Assembly (NCBI RefSeq): GCF_000516985.1
Contig: NW_006917096.1
Location: forward strand, 2,589,606 to 2,653,605
Direction of reading: 5' to 3'
Origin: Pestalotiopsis fici W106-1
Lineage: Eukaryota > Ascomycota > Sordariomycetes > Amphisphaeriales > Sporocadaceae
Length of the DNA: 64,000 nt
The notes under the pieces: generated by a model
The model's input: the letters and a program-made list of their open reading frames with translations, nothing else
Database searches by the model: none
What the model was told of the DNA's origin: nothing
Position numbers and translations under genes: made by a program
In this document: positions 49,403 through 60,777 of the stretch, in pieces
Layout of the letters: every line of letters starts with the position of its first letter
Position numbering within the stretch: the first letter of the stretch is position 1

Positions 49403-52388
49403 GTGGATCATACAGGTGTACACTTTCCGGGCGAGCATCACATGACGAATTACACGATAATATGATTTTTGGCAAGGCGTTTCAGGATTGGTCTCTACGA
49501 TTCCTTGACATAGACAGAGGCATTGGCACATGGCATATACCCCACGGTCAACTGATGGAAGGCGTTGGGTTGACCTTTTGTGGCAATGGATTTGCAAGCT
49601 GCAAATAATGGTTGCATGGACGGTACAGGAAAAGGCGCGCTGCTTTCGATCCCTGCGGCTAGTTTACGTGGACATGATGGTCTCGATGACGTAAACTACT
49701 TATGCTGCTATGTATAAGATGCTCTTTTCTTGGGTTTCACATGAGCGAATCATTGTCTATAGATTAATTGAGCTTGCCCAGATTTTCATTACACAATCAA
49801 TGACTAAGTTATGTTTCTGGTATTTCACCGGCTCTTCGTATTTTCACGAATTTGACAAGTAAGTGGTCAGATTATAGTGGGCAAGCATTGCTACAACCTG
49901 AGCCTCTTTTGAGTAATCAAGTCACTTGTCTATCGCTCAGGTTGTGACTCTGACTCGGGAAGAGGATAGGATCAACTGCATATCATGCTTAACCGACTGA
50001 TTTGAGAGAACAGAGTCTGAGATTTGTCTGTTTTCTCTCTCTTGAACTCCTTGCATATCACTATCGACTCATGAGGAAATCAAAGAGGCTGATATCATGA
50101 CACAACGTCTCCGCCGATTCCGGACTTTCATCAAAATAGAGATGGTTATGGAAAATACTCCGTGTTTTATCACTGGGACTCACGAATGTGGGCAGTAGAT
50201 GGCGAAGATGACCCTGGTAGGACCTCGAAAAGGCGGCGAATTGGCAAACACAATCTGGGATACTCTGGGATGCGTAAGAAGCGGCGGGAACTCCTGCAAA
50301 GATCTGCGAGGCAGAGCCATGGTAACAATGGTTTGTGATGAAGCAAGGGAGCTTAGCCATTTGAACATTAGAATATTCGGGACTTTGTCCGTCTAGGACT
50401 GGACTTGGCCGCACGGTCAAGGCCCGAAGCCTGAATAGTAATGGGTGAGCTCGATCTAGACCCCGACTACTCCAATGTCCTTGGAGTCGCATCTGGAGCC
50501 TAGCCCTTGAACCTTGGTCGCGGACAGATGGTATCAAGAACAAATTATGGGATCCCCAAGCTCTGTGACCTTTTACAAATTACGATTGTTTAAGTACAAA
50601 CATTTAAAGCCCTAGATATGATTGAAAATAAGGAAAATTAAGATGAGTGCAAAAATTGGCGTAGTTGAAGGAACTCATAGTATAGAAGCAGGCCATGACG
50701 GGTATGACAGTATTGGAATAGCAAATATCGACAAGACGCTTGTTTCAGGTACATATCTTGAGTGCATGCAAAGACCTATGAGGGAATTCTTCTGAGATGC
50801 TACAAAGATGCGGTCGACAGTAGTATAGTATAAAATGATGGAGTTCACTGTTCCCTTGACCCTGAACATTGAAAATCAATCTACTTGAATGGCTGGACTC
50901 TCAACCAGAGAATGGACAATAGTCTGATAGATCACACAGACCATTGTCCCAAAATGTAAAATACCTATTCGGGGAGTAGAGGACCCTGAGATGTAATAGT
51001 CTGTTTATTCTCCCTTGCTTCGATGCTTAGAAGGCGCAGTACCGGTGTACCTGAGAGAGATGACAAAGACAATGAATGTACTCTACATTAAATCCTGGTT
51101 CCTCAACAAGGATTGACAAGTCAGTCGTACACCATCCGAATGGGATCAAATCAGAGACCTGGGAAGATACAAGGTAGTAAAATGTCAAATGTTTGCCTCT
51201 GAGACCCCTTGCAGTATAGCCGAACGGTAAGTGACACGGCGTACGGTCACTCCAATAGTTACCACCCTGATTCCCATTTTGTAGTCTCTTATAGCCCCGC
51301 ATTACATGGATGGCATTAAGTCCCAAGTCTCATTGTGTGGAGAGAGTCCATGTGGTACTCTGGGCCCGATCGGTAGCACGTCCCAGCGTCTTGTTTCTAC
51401 AGAACGCTGGGACATACCCCGGCGATTACGGGCAGACCGGGGTTGGGATTTGTAAACCAGAACATCGGATCTGCCAAAGCTGAATGTTTGTTTGCCTCAA
51501 TATCCATCAATCAGCACCTTTGTGATTTTGGCTTCACGCCTTATCCTGTTCCATGCCAAGACAAGGGGGCGCGACTTATTTACCAAGAAGTGAAAGGAGT
51601 AGCATTATTCCCGTTTGCTATGGGGACGCCACTAAATGCTCTGGCGATAATGTTCGGCAAGGGGCGAGTATTGAGCAAACATGAACAGTTTGGCCCGGCC
51701 GAGATGGATCAATTTTTCCGAATTAATTCAAGTTCTGCATGGGAGGTGAGAGGAATCCACTGTGCCAATTACTTCTGCCGAGGTGAATGTTGATGAAGAC
51801 AATTAACTAGGTAATCAGGATTACCTCGAGGCTGAATACAGCTGACAGACACAAAGAGCTGCAACTGCGTTGCTGAACTGGCAAAAGCTGGAATGCAGGG
51901 TGAATTGGTTGACAATTGGCAATGATAGTCGCTAACCAATGCTATAAGTGATCAATTTTTTCAAAGACGTAGTCAAGGGTTACAAAAGTGGCGGCGACAA
52001 TGCTTGCGGACGCAGTGTCGGTTCTCGAGGGCGTCCAGTAGTATACCTCGCAACCTCGAGTCTGGAAAGGATATCCTAGCAAACAAGGGTATACATGGCA
52101 TGAGGGACAAGCCCAATGAATCATTTTGGGTGACTGGGGATGCCAGATACTCGAGGGAGCTGACTTGTATGAGCCCGATTTTGCTTTTTCTTACTGCAAG
52201 CTGCAGTCTAAGTCTGCAACTACCCGTCTCCTGGGACCAGCATATAAGTGACAGTCAGGACTATCAATTCTCGTGCTTTTCCCTCTCATCAAGCGAACCA
52301 TTTCATCCTTCTTCTTGGGCTTTTCAACAATAAATGATACTCAAAACTCTTGTATCAAATTTTCTCTCGGGTCCGGACAAAGACCACC
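49403..52388. other. 3-kb gene-poor region
   Basis: No coding exon is supported. The longest frames (50061-50543 minus, 51443-51793 plus) have no recognisable domain. A strong hairpin at 51380-51413 is listed separately. The last 200 bases form the O-methyltransferase promoter and leader. Confidence 0.45.
51380..51413. other. 10-bp perfect inverted repeat (hairpin)
   Basis: GTCCCAGCGT and ACGCTGGGAC pair perfectly around a 14-nt loop. A shorter CCCCGG/CCGGGG pair with a similar loop follows at 51418-51443. No gene overlaps. Confidence 0.6.
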
Positions 52389-54150
52389 ATGGCAATTGCT
52401 ACAAATGGCATCAAAGGTGCTCGCCAGGCTGAGCCAGTTGATATATCCATTGTCAAGAATCCAGCCGATCTGGGAGCCGTACTTCCTACCTTGAAATACC
52501 TCAACTCCGGGCTGCCGTCTTTGGCTACGGACAGCGACGATGCTCGGTCTGACATGTTGCAGGCAGCCTGGAAGCTGGTCATGTCTCTTGAGACTCCCCG
52601 TGAGACGATGATCAGGCACTGCTGGGCACAGGTAATGGGCCACCATTGAGAAAATTCCAGAGACTTGATATCGAATCATCATCTAACTTAATATTTCATA
52701 GTCTGGCGTTGTTGCTGCGTTGAACACGGGTACGGTCTCGGGTCTATGGCGCACAATGGCTCAAAATGGGGACAGACCCCAGACGGTCAAGGAGCTGGCT
52801 GTTGCTACTGGGATGGATTCGGTTCTTCTTGGTAAGTGAGAACCATATCAAGAATAACACAGAAACTTTATTCACTGTAGATATTATAGCACGCCTGATG
52901 CGTCACCTCGCCTCGATGCAATACTTGGTGCAGACCGGTACCAATGAGTACAAGACAACCAACTTTACAAAATCCATGGCTCATGAACTCATAAGCGACA
53001 GTCATATTGCCATGTAGGTGTTATTGTTCCCATGAAAAATCAAACAAATCTCTGACTTGTTTTCGGCAGGTGCTCCGGCACAAGCGCTGGTGCTTACCAA
53101 TTCCATGAATTCGCCATTGAAACCAACTTTCAGAATCCCATCGACTCCCACAATACCTCTATGCAGCGCGCGTACAAGACGGACTTGGACATGTTCCAGT
53201 GGCTGCAGACGATTGGCTACGGTGAGAGCTTCAACAACCACATGCGAGCATACGCACAGGGCCGCCTCCGCTGGATGGACCCGGCAGTATACCCGGTGCA
53301 GGAGCGGCTGATCAACGGGGCCAGCACGGCACCCGACGCGCCCTTCATGGTGGACATTGGGGGCGGCGTAGGCCACGACCTGGCCGCCTTCAAGGAGCAC
53401 CACCCCTCGCACCCGGGCCGGCTCATCCTCCAGGACCTCCCGCAGGTCATTGAGCAGATCAAGGAGCTCGACGGCGCCGTGGTGCGCATGAGCCACGACT
53501 TCCACACGCCGCAGCCGGTCCGGGGCGCCCGCGCCTATTTCATGCACTCGACGCTGCACGACTGGCCCGACGATGTGTGCGGGTCCATTCTGCGCAACAT
53601 CAAGGCGGCCATGGCGCCGGGCTACAGCCGCCTGCTCATCAATGAAAATGTCATCCCAAAGAGTAATGCCCACTGGGAAATGACGGCCCTCGACATGGTC
53701 ATGCTGACCTTGTTCTCGTCCCGGGAGCGCACCGAGGACGATTGGACGGGCCTGCTCGAGGCTAATGGCCTGCGCATTGTCAAGATTTGGCAGGGCGCAA
53801 AGGCCTGTGAGAGCCTGATTGAATGCGAGTTGGCTGATGCAGAGCTTACGGTCGAGTTCGACATGGCAGAAGTTATCACTGCCGCTGAGTCTGGATCGGT
53901 TGACATACATCCTATGATCCAGACGGAATTGACCGAGATCAAGCAGGATACCGAGTATGAAATGGCAGAAGCTGACCATGTTGTCGAGCTTCAATCGATC
54001 AATGCGCAGCCTGCAATTGAATGCGACCTGTCCGAGGTTAGCCCCATTACCCAAGGAGCTGTGGTCGATACCAAGCATACCATTGAATGCCATCATCTGC
54101 CTTCTCCTGTGTCGATCCAGGATCAAAACGGGACAAGTGCTCTGGAATAA
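52389..54150 (+). CDS. SAM-dependent O-methyltransferase (family 2) with repeat tail
   Basis: Four exons: 52389-52631, 52702-52831, 52881-53013 and 53070-54150; 528 aa, all phases consistent. Start MAIATNGIKGARQAEPVD. The N-terminal winged-helix dimerisation region is followed by the SAM-binding motif MVDIGGGVG at residues 262-270 and HDWPD with the likely catalytic base H332. Fungal family-2 enzymes methylate phenolic or polyketide hydroxyls in secondary metabolism and usually end near 400-420 aa; here about 110 extra residues follow, made of nine 11-residue repeats (see separate entry). No polyketide synthase or other cluster partner lies in the window. Confidence 0.92.
53815..54111 (+). 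repeat. 33-bp coding tandem repeat (9 units; 3 x 99 bp)
   Basis: Residues 418-516 of the O-methyltransferase fall into nine 11-residue units: LIECELADAEL, TVEFDMAEVIT, AAESGSVDIHP, MIQTELTEIKQ, DTEYEMAEADH, VVELQSINAQP, AIECDLSEVSP, ITQGAVVDTKH, TIECHHLPSPV. A Glu or Gln sits at the third place of every unit. Units 1, 4, 7 and 2, 5 and 3, 6 match best, including identical DNA words ATTGAATGCGA (1, 7) and ATGGCAGAAG (2, 5), so a 99-bp triplet was probably itself duplicated. Confidence 0.8.
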
Positions 54151-54558
54151 ATGTCAGTTGGGTCTCGTCAGGACCACGGGAAGGAGTGGAGAGGAAGTAC
54201 AAATAAGAAAGAGTGAGAAAAAGAAATTGGCTTATTTATAGTTTTCCATCATACAATAGATATAGGTAGACATACAAATGTGGTGTGTTAAGAAACAGTG
54301 TATTGGAGTCGAGAGCAGAAGGACCCTGTACTCAAACGTCCTCTTTCAGAGCAAATGTGAATGACCCTCCACTTCAAACACGTTTACTGTCGCCCGGCCC
54401 ATGACAGTTCATAACCCATCTCGGTCTTTGTTTCTCGTGTCAGAGGGCATGTGCCAAAAATGAATACCGTGGCTGTATAGACGCGCCATCCCATCTCCGC
54501 TCTTCCAGCTTGAACCAACTACTAGCATATCTCAGCTCAGCTCATCCCAGCCTCTACC
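54151..54558. other. Convergent intergenic region
   Basis: 3' flanks of the O-methyltransferase (plus) and the small poly-Q gene (minus). No coding support. Confidence 0.5.
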
Positions 54559-55017
54559 TCACTGAGAATCCTCAGCCTTTTCGCCCGCCGCCTCCTTCTC
54601 CTCCCTCAACTTCTTGAGACGCTGTTGATTCCGCTTTCCCAGGATGCGCAGCGTATTTTCCCTCTCAATGTCGCTCATCTCTGCCCAGTTGGAGATGCGG
54701 CTCATGGTCCCGTCTTGATTCACGACGAGGGGGCCCATGTGGTCCAGTCGCACGCCCTCGCCGCCAACGTTCAAGTTGATGGTGTCGCCTTCCTTTGGAG
54801 GCTCTGGCAGTGGGAGGGGCTGATGTTGTTGTTGTTGTTGTTGTTGCTGCTGCTTGTCTGCTGCCACCTTTGGGGTTTGTGCAGACGTCCCCGGTTGGTC
54901 GTGTGGAGGAGCAGAGGCCATGGCTCTGTGTGTTGTGTTGTTGCGCAAGGTGTATGGTGTGATGCGACGTATAGGACCTGCTCTCAATAGACTGCGGGCT
55001 GCCAGGTAAGATTTCAT
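54559..55017 (-). CDS. Small conserved fungal protein with poly-Q tract
   Basis: Single exon, 152 aa from MKSYLAARSLLRAGPIRRIT, an Arg-rich start with the look of a mitochondrial presequence; an inner Met (MASAPPHDQPG) at about 54921 would give a shorter cytosolic form. A run of 9 Gln from a CAA/CAG tract precedes LPEPPKEGDTINLNVGGEGV. The C-terminal half, LDHMGPLVVNQDGTMSRISN followed by WAEMSDIERENTLRILGKRN, resembles a small fungal-only protein of unknown function and is the likely constrained part. Confidence 0.75.
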   Translation of the reverse strand: MKSYLAARSLLRAGPIRRITPYTLRNNTTHRAMASAPPHDQPGTSAQTPKVAADKQQQQQQQQQHQPLPLPEPPKEGDTINLNVGGEGVRLDHMGPLVVNQDGTMSRISNWAEMSDIERENTLRILGKRNQQRLKKLREEKEAAGEKAEDSQ

Positions 55018-55599
55018 TGAGGTGATGTTGTGGATGATTTTGTCGCAAGAGTGAAGAGACACTGTGCTTGTCTCCCCCAATCTGGTAATCTCTTGGGAAG
55101 TGTCAAAGGTAAGACTGAGATGACGCCACACTGTTTTTATAGTCGCGTCTGCTTGTTACGCCCGTCACTGATAAGGAACCTCTAGGGATTGTTACTGCTT
55201 CCTCGTGGGATTTAAATGTCGTTGTCGTATGGGTCTGCCGTCGTCTAGTCGCGAATTTTCTGGAATGATTTAGAGCTATACAGTGCCAAGCTGCGTTGGC
55301 GCACGCGGTACTAAACATTGTCCTGCTAGGGTGGTTAGCTGGCTGGCTGCATTGTCCATGTCATTTGTTGGTACCATGATTAACGTGCTGACAACTATCT
55401 GATTGAACCTACAGCTACCCCTATTCGCAATTATTTTGATATTGAGTTAGAGCCGGATATACGGGTAAAGATATAATCATCTCGTTCGAGTGTAAACCCT
55501 GGCCTTGTTGAAAAAAGAATTAAGCACCGTTCTCCCGTGATTCCCGCCACCAAGGCGGCGTGAGATAAGCAGCAGCTAGAACGCAGCAACAATTACAGA
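55018..55599. other. Divergent promoter region
   Basis: Between the small poly-Q gene (minus) and the FAD oxidoreductase gene (plus). No coding support. Confidence 0.5.
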
Positions 55600-57252
55600 A
55601 TGGGGGTCGTGCAATCAAAGCTCAAGACGCTGAGTCTGGCCATCAAGGCGCTGCTCATGGCCAACAAGCAAATCGAAGAGCTTCTAGAACGGGTCCAGCA
55701 ACCGCCCGGCTTGCCTGTCCCGAATCCGTCCCCGTCCTACTGGCTCGAAGACCCACCGCACCCGGAACTAGTAGACACGCAGTCGCCCGGGCTGCCGGAA
55801 CGCGCCGACATTGTGATTGTCGGTTCCGGTATCACGGGCGCGGCTGTCGTGCGGTCGGTTCTCCAGGCGAGCAGCGGCGCGGCCAAGGGCGGGAAGCCCC
55901 GGGTCGTGGTGCTCGAGGCCAGAACCCTCTGCTCCGGCGCCACCGGTCGGAACGGCGGACACATCAAGTCGTCTCCGCACGAGTTGTTTGCTCGGCTCAA
56001 GGGAAATTTCGGCCCAGAACGTGCCGCGGCGGTCACGAGGTTTCAGTTGGCGCATGTCAAGATCTTGACGGAACTGTGTCAGTCCGAGGGATGGGATGTG
56101 GCCGAGTGCCGTGAGGTCGAAACGGTAGATCTATACCTCGATCCCGAGGACAGAGACAAGGTATTCGAAGAAGTGCGAGAGTTGAGGAAATGGATACCAG
56201 AGCTGGACATTGAGACTTATGATGCAGCTTCTGCCCAAAAAGTGAGTTTATGTTCCTTCTTGTATAGCTCAAGGTTAGCAGTGATCATGGCTGACCATGA
56301 GCAGAAATTCGACGTGAATAAATTCGTTGTGGGGGCCATCTCATACACTGCTGGCGCTCTGTGGCCATATCGATTCGTATCCAGTGTGTGGCGAGACCTA
56401 TTAGCTCAATTCGGTGAGAATTTATCCATCGAAACCAGGACGGCCGTCACGGATATTCAAGTAGGGGATACTGAAAACACAGCCTATAGAGTTGTGACAG
56501 ATCGTGGGATCATCGAGTGCAATCATGTGGTCCATGCTACAAATGGCTTTGCAGGTCAGTTTGTTCCTGGTTTGCGCGGTAAGCTTAGCAGTCTGTTGGC
56601 ACACATGTCGGCACAGCGTCCGGGCAAGCAGTTTCCAGACTACGGCGGGTCGCGCTCCTGGTCGGTGATTTATGCAAAGTCGGCCTTTGATTACATCACG
56701 CAACGCCCAACAGTAAATGGTGTACCTGGTGATATCATGCTCGGCGGAGGTTTCGATCGTAGTCGTGATCAGGGCTTGAGCGTCATCGGACGATATGACG
56801 ACAGCAGTGAGGCCATTGATGCCCTGACTGTAAATCACATTGGAAACATCTTTCCGACCATCTTCTCCCCGCAGTGGGGAGACGATCAAGAGGGCGGCAG
56901 GATAAAGAAATACTGGACAGGTGTCGTGGCTCTCACAGGGGACTTGCTTCCTTTTGTAGGCAGACTCGACCCAAAGCTGACTGGCCGACGGCCACGTCAA
57001 GTCAAAAAGTCTAGTGGTGTCGACGCTGGCGAATGGATCGCCGCTGGATATTGTGGCGATGGAATGGTGTGGGCTTGGCTATCAGGCACGGCACTCGGGG
57101 CCATGATCACGGGTAGAGAGAAGGACAAATCACCAGCCACGCCAGGACATCCGGGCGGCAGACTCGAAGACTGGTTTCCACATGAACTGAAGCCTTCGTC
57201 GAAAAGGGTAGACAAAGCTGACATAGCCAACTTGATGGAGCTGATGTTTTAA
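55600..57252 (+). CDS. DAO-type FAD-dependent oxidoreductase
   Basis: Two exons, 55600-56241 and 56305-57252; 529 aa. The 63-nt intron 56242-56304 is in frame and stop-free but begins GTGAGT, contains GCTGAC and ends GCAG; reading it as coding would insert a segment foreign to the family. The FAD motif ADIVIVGSGITGAAVV starts near residue 69, with SGATGRNGGHIKSSPHELF as the second flavin contact. Near the C terminus, GEWIAAGYCGDGMVWAWLSG is the conserved FAD-closing motif. The family oxidises amino acids or amines such as gamma-glutamylputrescine, giving H2O2 and aldehyde; substrate unknown. Confidence 0.9.
   Translation: MGVVQSKLKTLSLAIKALLMANKQIEELLERVQQPPGLPVPNPSPSYWLEDPPHPELVDTQSPGLPERADIVIVGSGITGAAVVRSVLQASSGAAKGGKPRVVVLEARTLCSGATGRNGGHIKSSPHELFARLKGNFGPERAAAVTRFQLAHVKILTELCQSEGWDVAECREVETVDLYLDPEDRDKVFEEVRELRKWIPELDIETYDAASAQKVSLCSFLYSSRLAVIMADHEQKFDVNKFVVGAISYTAGALWPYRFVSSVWRDLLAQFGENLSIETRTAVTDIQVGDTENTAYRVVTDRGIIECNHVVHATNGFAGQFVPGLRGKLSSLLAHMSAQRPGKQFPDYGGSRSWSVIYAKSAFDYITQRPTVNGVPGDIMLGGGFDRSRDQGLSVIGRYDDSSEAIDALTVNHIGNIFPTIFSPQWGDDQEGGRIKKYWTGVVALTGDLLPFVGRLDPKLTGRRPRQVKKSSGVDAGEWIAAGYCGDGMVWAWLSGTALGAMITGREKDKSPATPGHPGGRLEDWFPHELKPSSKRVDKADIANLMELMF
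56242..56304 (+). other. 63-nt in-frame intron of the FAD oxidoreductase gene
   Basis: GTGAGT donor, GCTGAC branch and GCAG acceptor, divisible by three without a stop. Retention would insert 21 residues between GDVxxAQK and KFDVNKF-type segments. Confidence 0.75.
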
Positions 57253-58206
57253 TATGCTATAGAGATTTAACAAACGGCATGACAAACATGTACTTCTCCT
57301 TACCTGAAGTCTTGAGGTGTCAATGATACAGTAAATATCAGTTGACTAGAGAGATATAGGAAAACCTAGCTGGGACTTGAACACATTTTTTCTAATCGTA
57401 CACCCTTTACCCAAGAGTAGGTACTTCATTCCTCAATCACTTTTAGTGACTCAGCTTGTGAATATTCCAGTATTGTGACAACTAGAAATTATTCAATTTT
57501 GGTTGTACAAGATCAATTATTATATTGTTTTTAGCCATCTCTCGTATTTGATCAGTTCTATCCGTTTGGATCAGCCATATGTCTGTTTCTTTTTACCCCT
57601 TTTTGTTTCCTTTTTGACTGTTCAATTTCCATGTCAACTTTTCGCAATTCTATTTCTCATCCCTCGGGAAAGTGCTATAGCCAGAGGTATTCCTTTAAGT
57701 ACCTAGTAAAGAAAGCATGAAGCACAAAGCTCGATCCCCAGCTGAGATTGCGTATGTTGAATGAGTAAAGAATGGAGATTTCGGCTAGAACCGAATTCAA
57801 TACACACTAGAATCATCATTAGCATCAATCAAGCCATCTGTGCTGACCTTGCGACAAAAAATGGGACTGACGATGTATTCTCGGCGAATGATAGATAGAT
57901 TGTTTTTCGCTTAGATGACTCATGTTTTGACGCAATAGTTATGACAATGGTTTGTGATAATATCCTCATGGGTTCGGTATTAGCTCCAAATCACAGTGGC
58001 CGAAGACGGGGCCCCTCATGTTCAGCTGTTATCCACCTACTATGATACATAAGGTTTCGGGGTTTGGTGAACCCCTCACATAACCTCTATAAAACGTGAC
58101 CAATGGCCATTTGACTCGTTTCTTTTTTTTCTCAGTATCAATTGAAAAGCGTACGGGAAATAGCGAGAAAAGGCCAATAAAAAAAAAAGACACGGAATAT
58201 CCAATC
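57253..58206. other. Intergenic region
   Basis: 3' flank of the FAD oxidoreductase and promoter of the nitrilase. T-rich from 57500 to 57700; no supported gene. Confidence 0.5.
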
Positions 58207-60033
58207 ATGGCAACTCAGACAATCAGATTGGCGACGGCGTCTCCAGGGACCCAGGCGACACGCAAGGAGACGCTTGCGCAGCTCCACCAGCTCGCCCGCA
58301 GCGCCGCTGCCGAGAAGGCCGACATCCTGCTGCTCCCGGAAGCCTATCTGGGTGGCTACCCTCGGGGCACGTATTTCGGCTGCAAGATCGGATCCCGCTC
58401 GGCCGAGGGCAGAGAGGAATATCTGCGGTACTTCAAGGCGGCCGTGGACCTTGGCGACACTGTCGGCGGAGGTGCCGGCGCCGGCGACGCATGGGTCAAG
58501 AGACAGCTTCCCGCTGACGAATTGGCCGGCGAGACTGGCAAAGTCGCGGGTCAACGTGGCGATGGAACGCGAGAGGAACTCGAGCGCATTGCCAGAGAGA
58601 CTGGCGTCTTTATCGTCACTGGAATGATTGAGAAGGCTGGAGGAAGCTGTAAGCAACTGATTTCTGAGCTAATGAATGACAAGTTTCATACGGAAATGTT
58701 TCTAATCATACATGGCATAGTGTACTGCTCAGCTGTCTATGTTTGTCCAAAGTTGGGAATCATTGGAAAGAGAAGAAAGACTCAGCCTGTAAGTGACCCA
58801 TAACGCCAAACTGATCATCGTCATGTCGAGAGGAAGAAAGAAGCAATTTTCCTTTTGCAAGTTATTTTCCAACCTTGAGCTGCTACTCGCATGTTGATGA
58901 GTTCATCAAACTTGGACATTTCTTCAGTATAAATTCCAATGTTGAGCTAGTCGCGTCATGCCAGGAAAGCATCAAACATATTTCGATAAGCACTTCTTTC
59001 GTTTCTCTTCTGAATACTAAGTTCTTCTAGACTGGCACAGAGCGCCTTGTGTGGGCTCAAGGGTCACCCGCAACCTTGAAGGCCGTGAGCACGACAATCA
59101 AGGGAGTCAGACTCAACATTGGCGCTGCGATATGCTGGGAAAACTACATGCCTCTCCTGAGGCAAGCACGTAAGTTCGTCCATCATATGCAATGCTCTGA
59201 TCCCCACCGTCGCTACCCGTGTTGTAAATTATGAAGAGTTTTAGTCTAACGGCTTCCTCAAAGTCTATGCACAAAACATCAATCTATATCTCTGCCCTAC
59301 AGCCGACGGCCGTGAGTGCTGGCTCTCAACCATGCGCACCATTGGCCTCGAGGGGCGCTGCTTTGTCGTGAGCTCCAACATGTGCGTCCGCAGGACCGCC
59401 GAGCCGTCGGCCGCGGCTACAGGCGGCGACGACGCGGCAGCCACGGTTGTCGAAGACCTCAACGGCATCCCCGAGTCCCACCCGCGCGGCGGCGGTCGCC
59501 GCAACTCGTGCTACACCGAGGAGGGCTTCGAGATTGCCCTCCCCGAAGGCGGCAGCGCGGCTCACTCCCGTACCGAGAGGCGGCGCTCCGTCTTTGATGA
59601 GGACGGTCACGAGATTGTCCTCTGCGGCCGTGACGGCGCCGGCGGCCCCGTCATCGAGGAGGAAGGTAGCGCTTTGCAGGAGCAAAAGCAGCAGCAGCAA
59701 AACGGCATTCCATCCTCCAAGAAGGCTTCAGCCCCGAGCGGCATCTCCACAGCCACTACCACTGCGACTACCAAGGCCTCTGCCCAACCCAACGGCGTCA
59801 GCGCCGAAGATGAGTTCATCTCTCGTGGCGGCTCCTGCATCATCTCACCCTCTGGCGACATCCTGGCCGGTCCGCAGTGGGAAGACGAAAAGGGCATCAT
59901 CTACGCCGACGTGGATTTCGAGGACTGCGTACGCGGACGCCTGGATCTGGATCTTGGGGGCAGCTATTCGCGAAACGATTCCTTCAAGCTCTCGGTGGAA
60001 GGACTTGAGCTGGATCCGCTGCCATACTATTGA
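58207..60033 (+). CDS. Nitrilase (carbon-nitrogen hydrolase) with a long insertion
   Basis: Four exons: 58207-58648, 58721-58788, 59031-59169 and 59264-60033; 472 aa. The catalytic triad is E45 ([14 protein letters not shown]), K167 (GKRRKTQPT) and C205 ([13 protein letters not shown]), so an active thiol nitrilase is predicted, converting nitriles to acids and ammonia. Start [14 protein letters not shown]; a longer upstream frame is leader. Between SSNMCVR and [20 protein letters not shown] lies an insertion of about 130 residues with low complexity and two RRxS repeats, which lengthens the protein well beyond the usual 340-370 aa. Intron 2 is 242 nt, the longest I placed in the window. Substrate (for example plant cyanogenic or indole nitriles) is not determined. 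Confidence 0.93.
59497..59622 (+). repeat. Two RRxS-containing repeats inside the nitrilase insertion
   Basis: Copy 1 (59497-59541) encodes [15 protein letters not shown] and copy 2 (59578-59622) [15 protein letters not shown]. They share the pattern R-R-x-S-x-[YF]-x-E-[ED]-G-x-E-I-x-L, and each starts with a PKA-type R-R-x-S site. Confidence 0.75.
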
Positions 60034-60777
60034 GTTGAGTAACTCTGTTCCCATTATGTGTTGAAGGGGGGCACTGTACGCAGATTGCCAGCCAAATGTC
60101 ATTATGTATGTGTTTTCAGTAAATTGTATAAGGCTGTACCTCTATGAGCACTACTTGCCAGTTCAGCACTGTATGCAAATCGTTGCATTATGAATCATTC
60201 AAGTCAAAAGGCTCAATGGTTCGCCAGAAGACTGGCCATAATGAGAGTCACATAGCATCATTGTTCAAGCCTTGAGCTCATCCAAGTGTGTGGAGATGGC
60301 ATCTCAGCTTGGCCCTCACAAGTCGAGGGGACTGTGTATCGTCTTTGCCCGATATTGATAAATGAATGCCCCTCCTTGGACAACTTCTGTCTGGGAGAGA
60401 GGAAGATTTCAAAGATATCTCAGATATTCAATGATGTAGAAGTAATAGTCCGTGAATAACCTGGGTGGCAGTGGCTTCACCACTCTTACTAGGACATTAA
60501 ATTCCATATTAATGCTAGATTTGGCTGGCAAAAGATTGAACAAAACGGGTATCAATTTATCATTAAATATTTATGGCTCCAATCGCTCAATTCCCGGTCC
60601 AGACATGCCAATTGCCCATATAGGCTCATTCTTTGCTCATCAATCCTCAATATTCATAACTTACAAGCCCTGCAAGCAAAAGTCGCTGTCTTGGCCAAAC
60701 GCCTTGAAAAAGATTCATCGCCTTGTAACTCGATTTATGGTGCCAGAGTCTAAAGTGTAAATGCGTTTTCGTGTCGT
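60034..60777. other. Convergent intergenic region
   Basis: 3' flanks of the nitrilase and of the Ser-rich protein gene. A 102-codon frame at 60452-60760 has no recognised domain. Confidence 0.5.

Noticed and set aside
50061..50543. A 160-codon minus-strand frame
   Set aside because: No recognisable domain and other frames overlap it; probably chance.
51443..51793. A 116-codon plus-strand frame
   Set aside because: It begins near a hairpin and resembles no family I know; no flanking exon could be joined.
53002..54126. A 374-codon open frame antisense to the O-methyltransferase
   Set aside because: It covers the OMT exon 4 exactly, is rich in residues expected from reverse reading of its codons, and has no domain; the sense strand has clear motifs and splice sites.
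52389..60033. Possible biosynthetic cluster formed by the O-methyltransferase, FAD oxidoreductase and nitrilase
   Set aside because: No backbone enzyme, transporter or pathway regulator lies between them, and unrelated genes and long spacers separate them.
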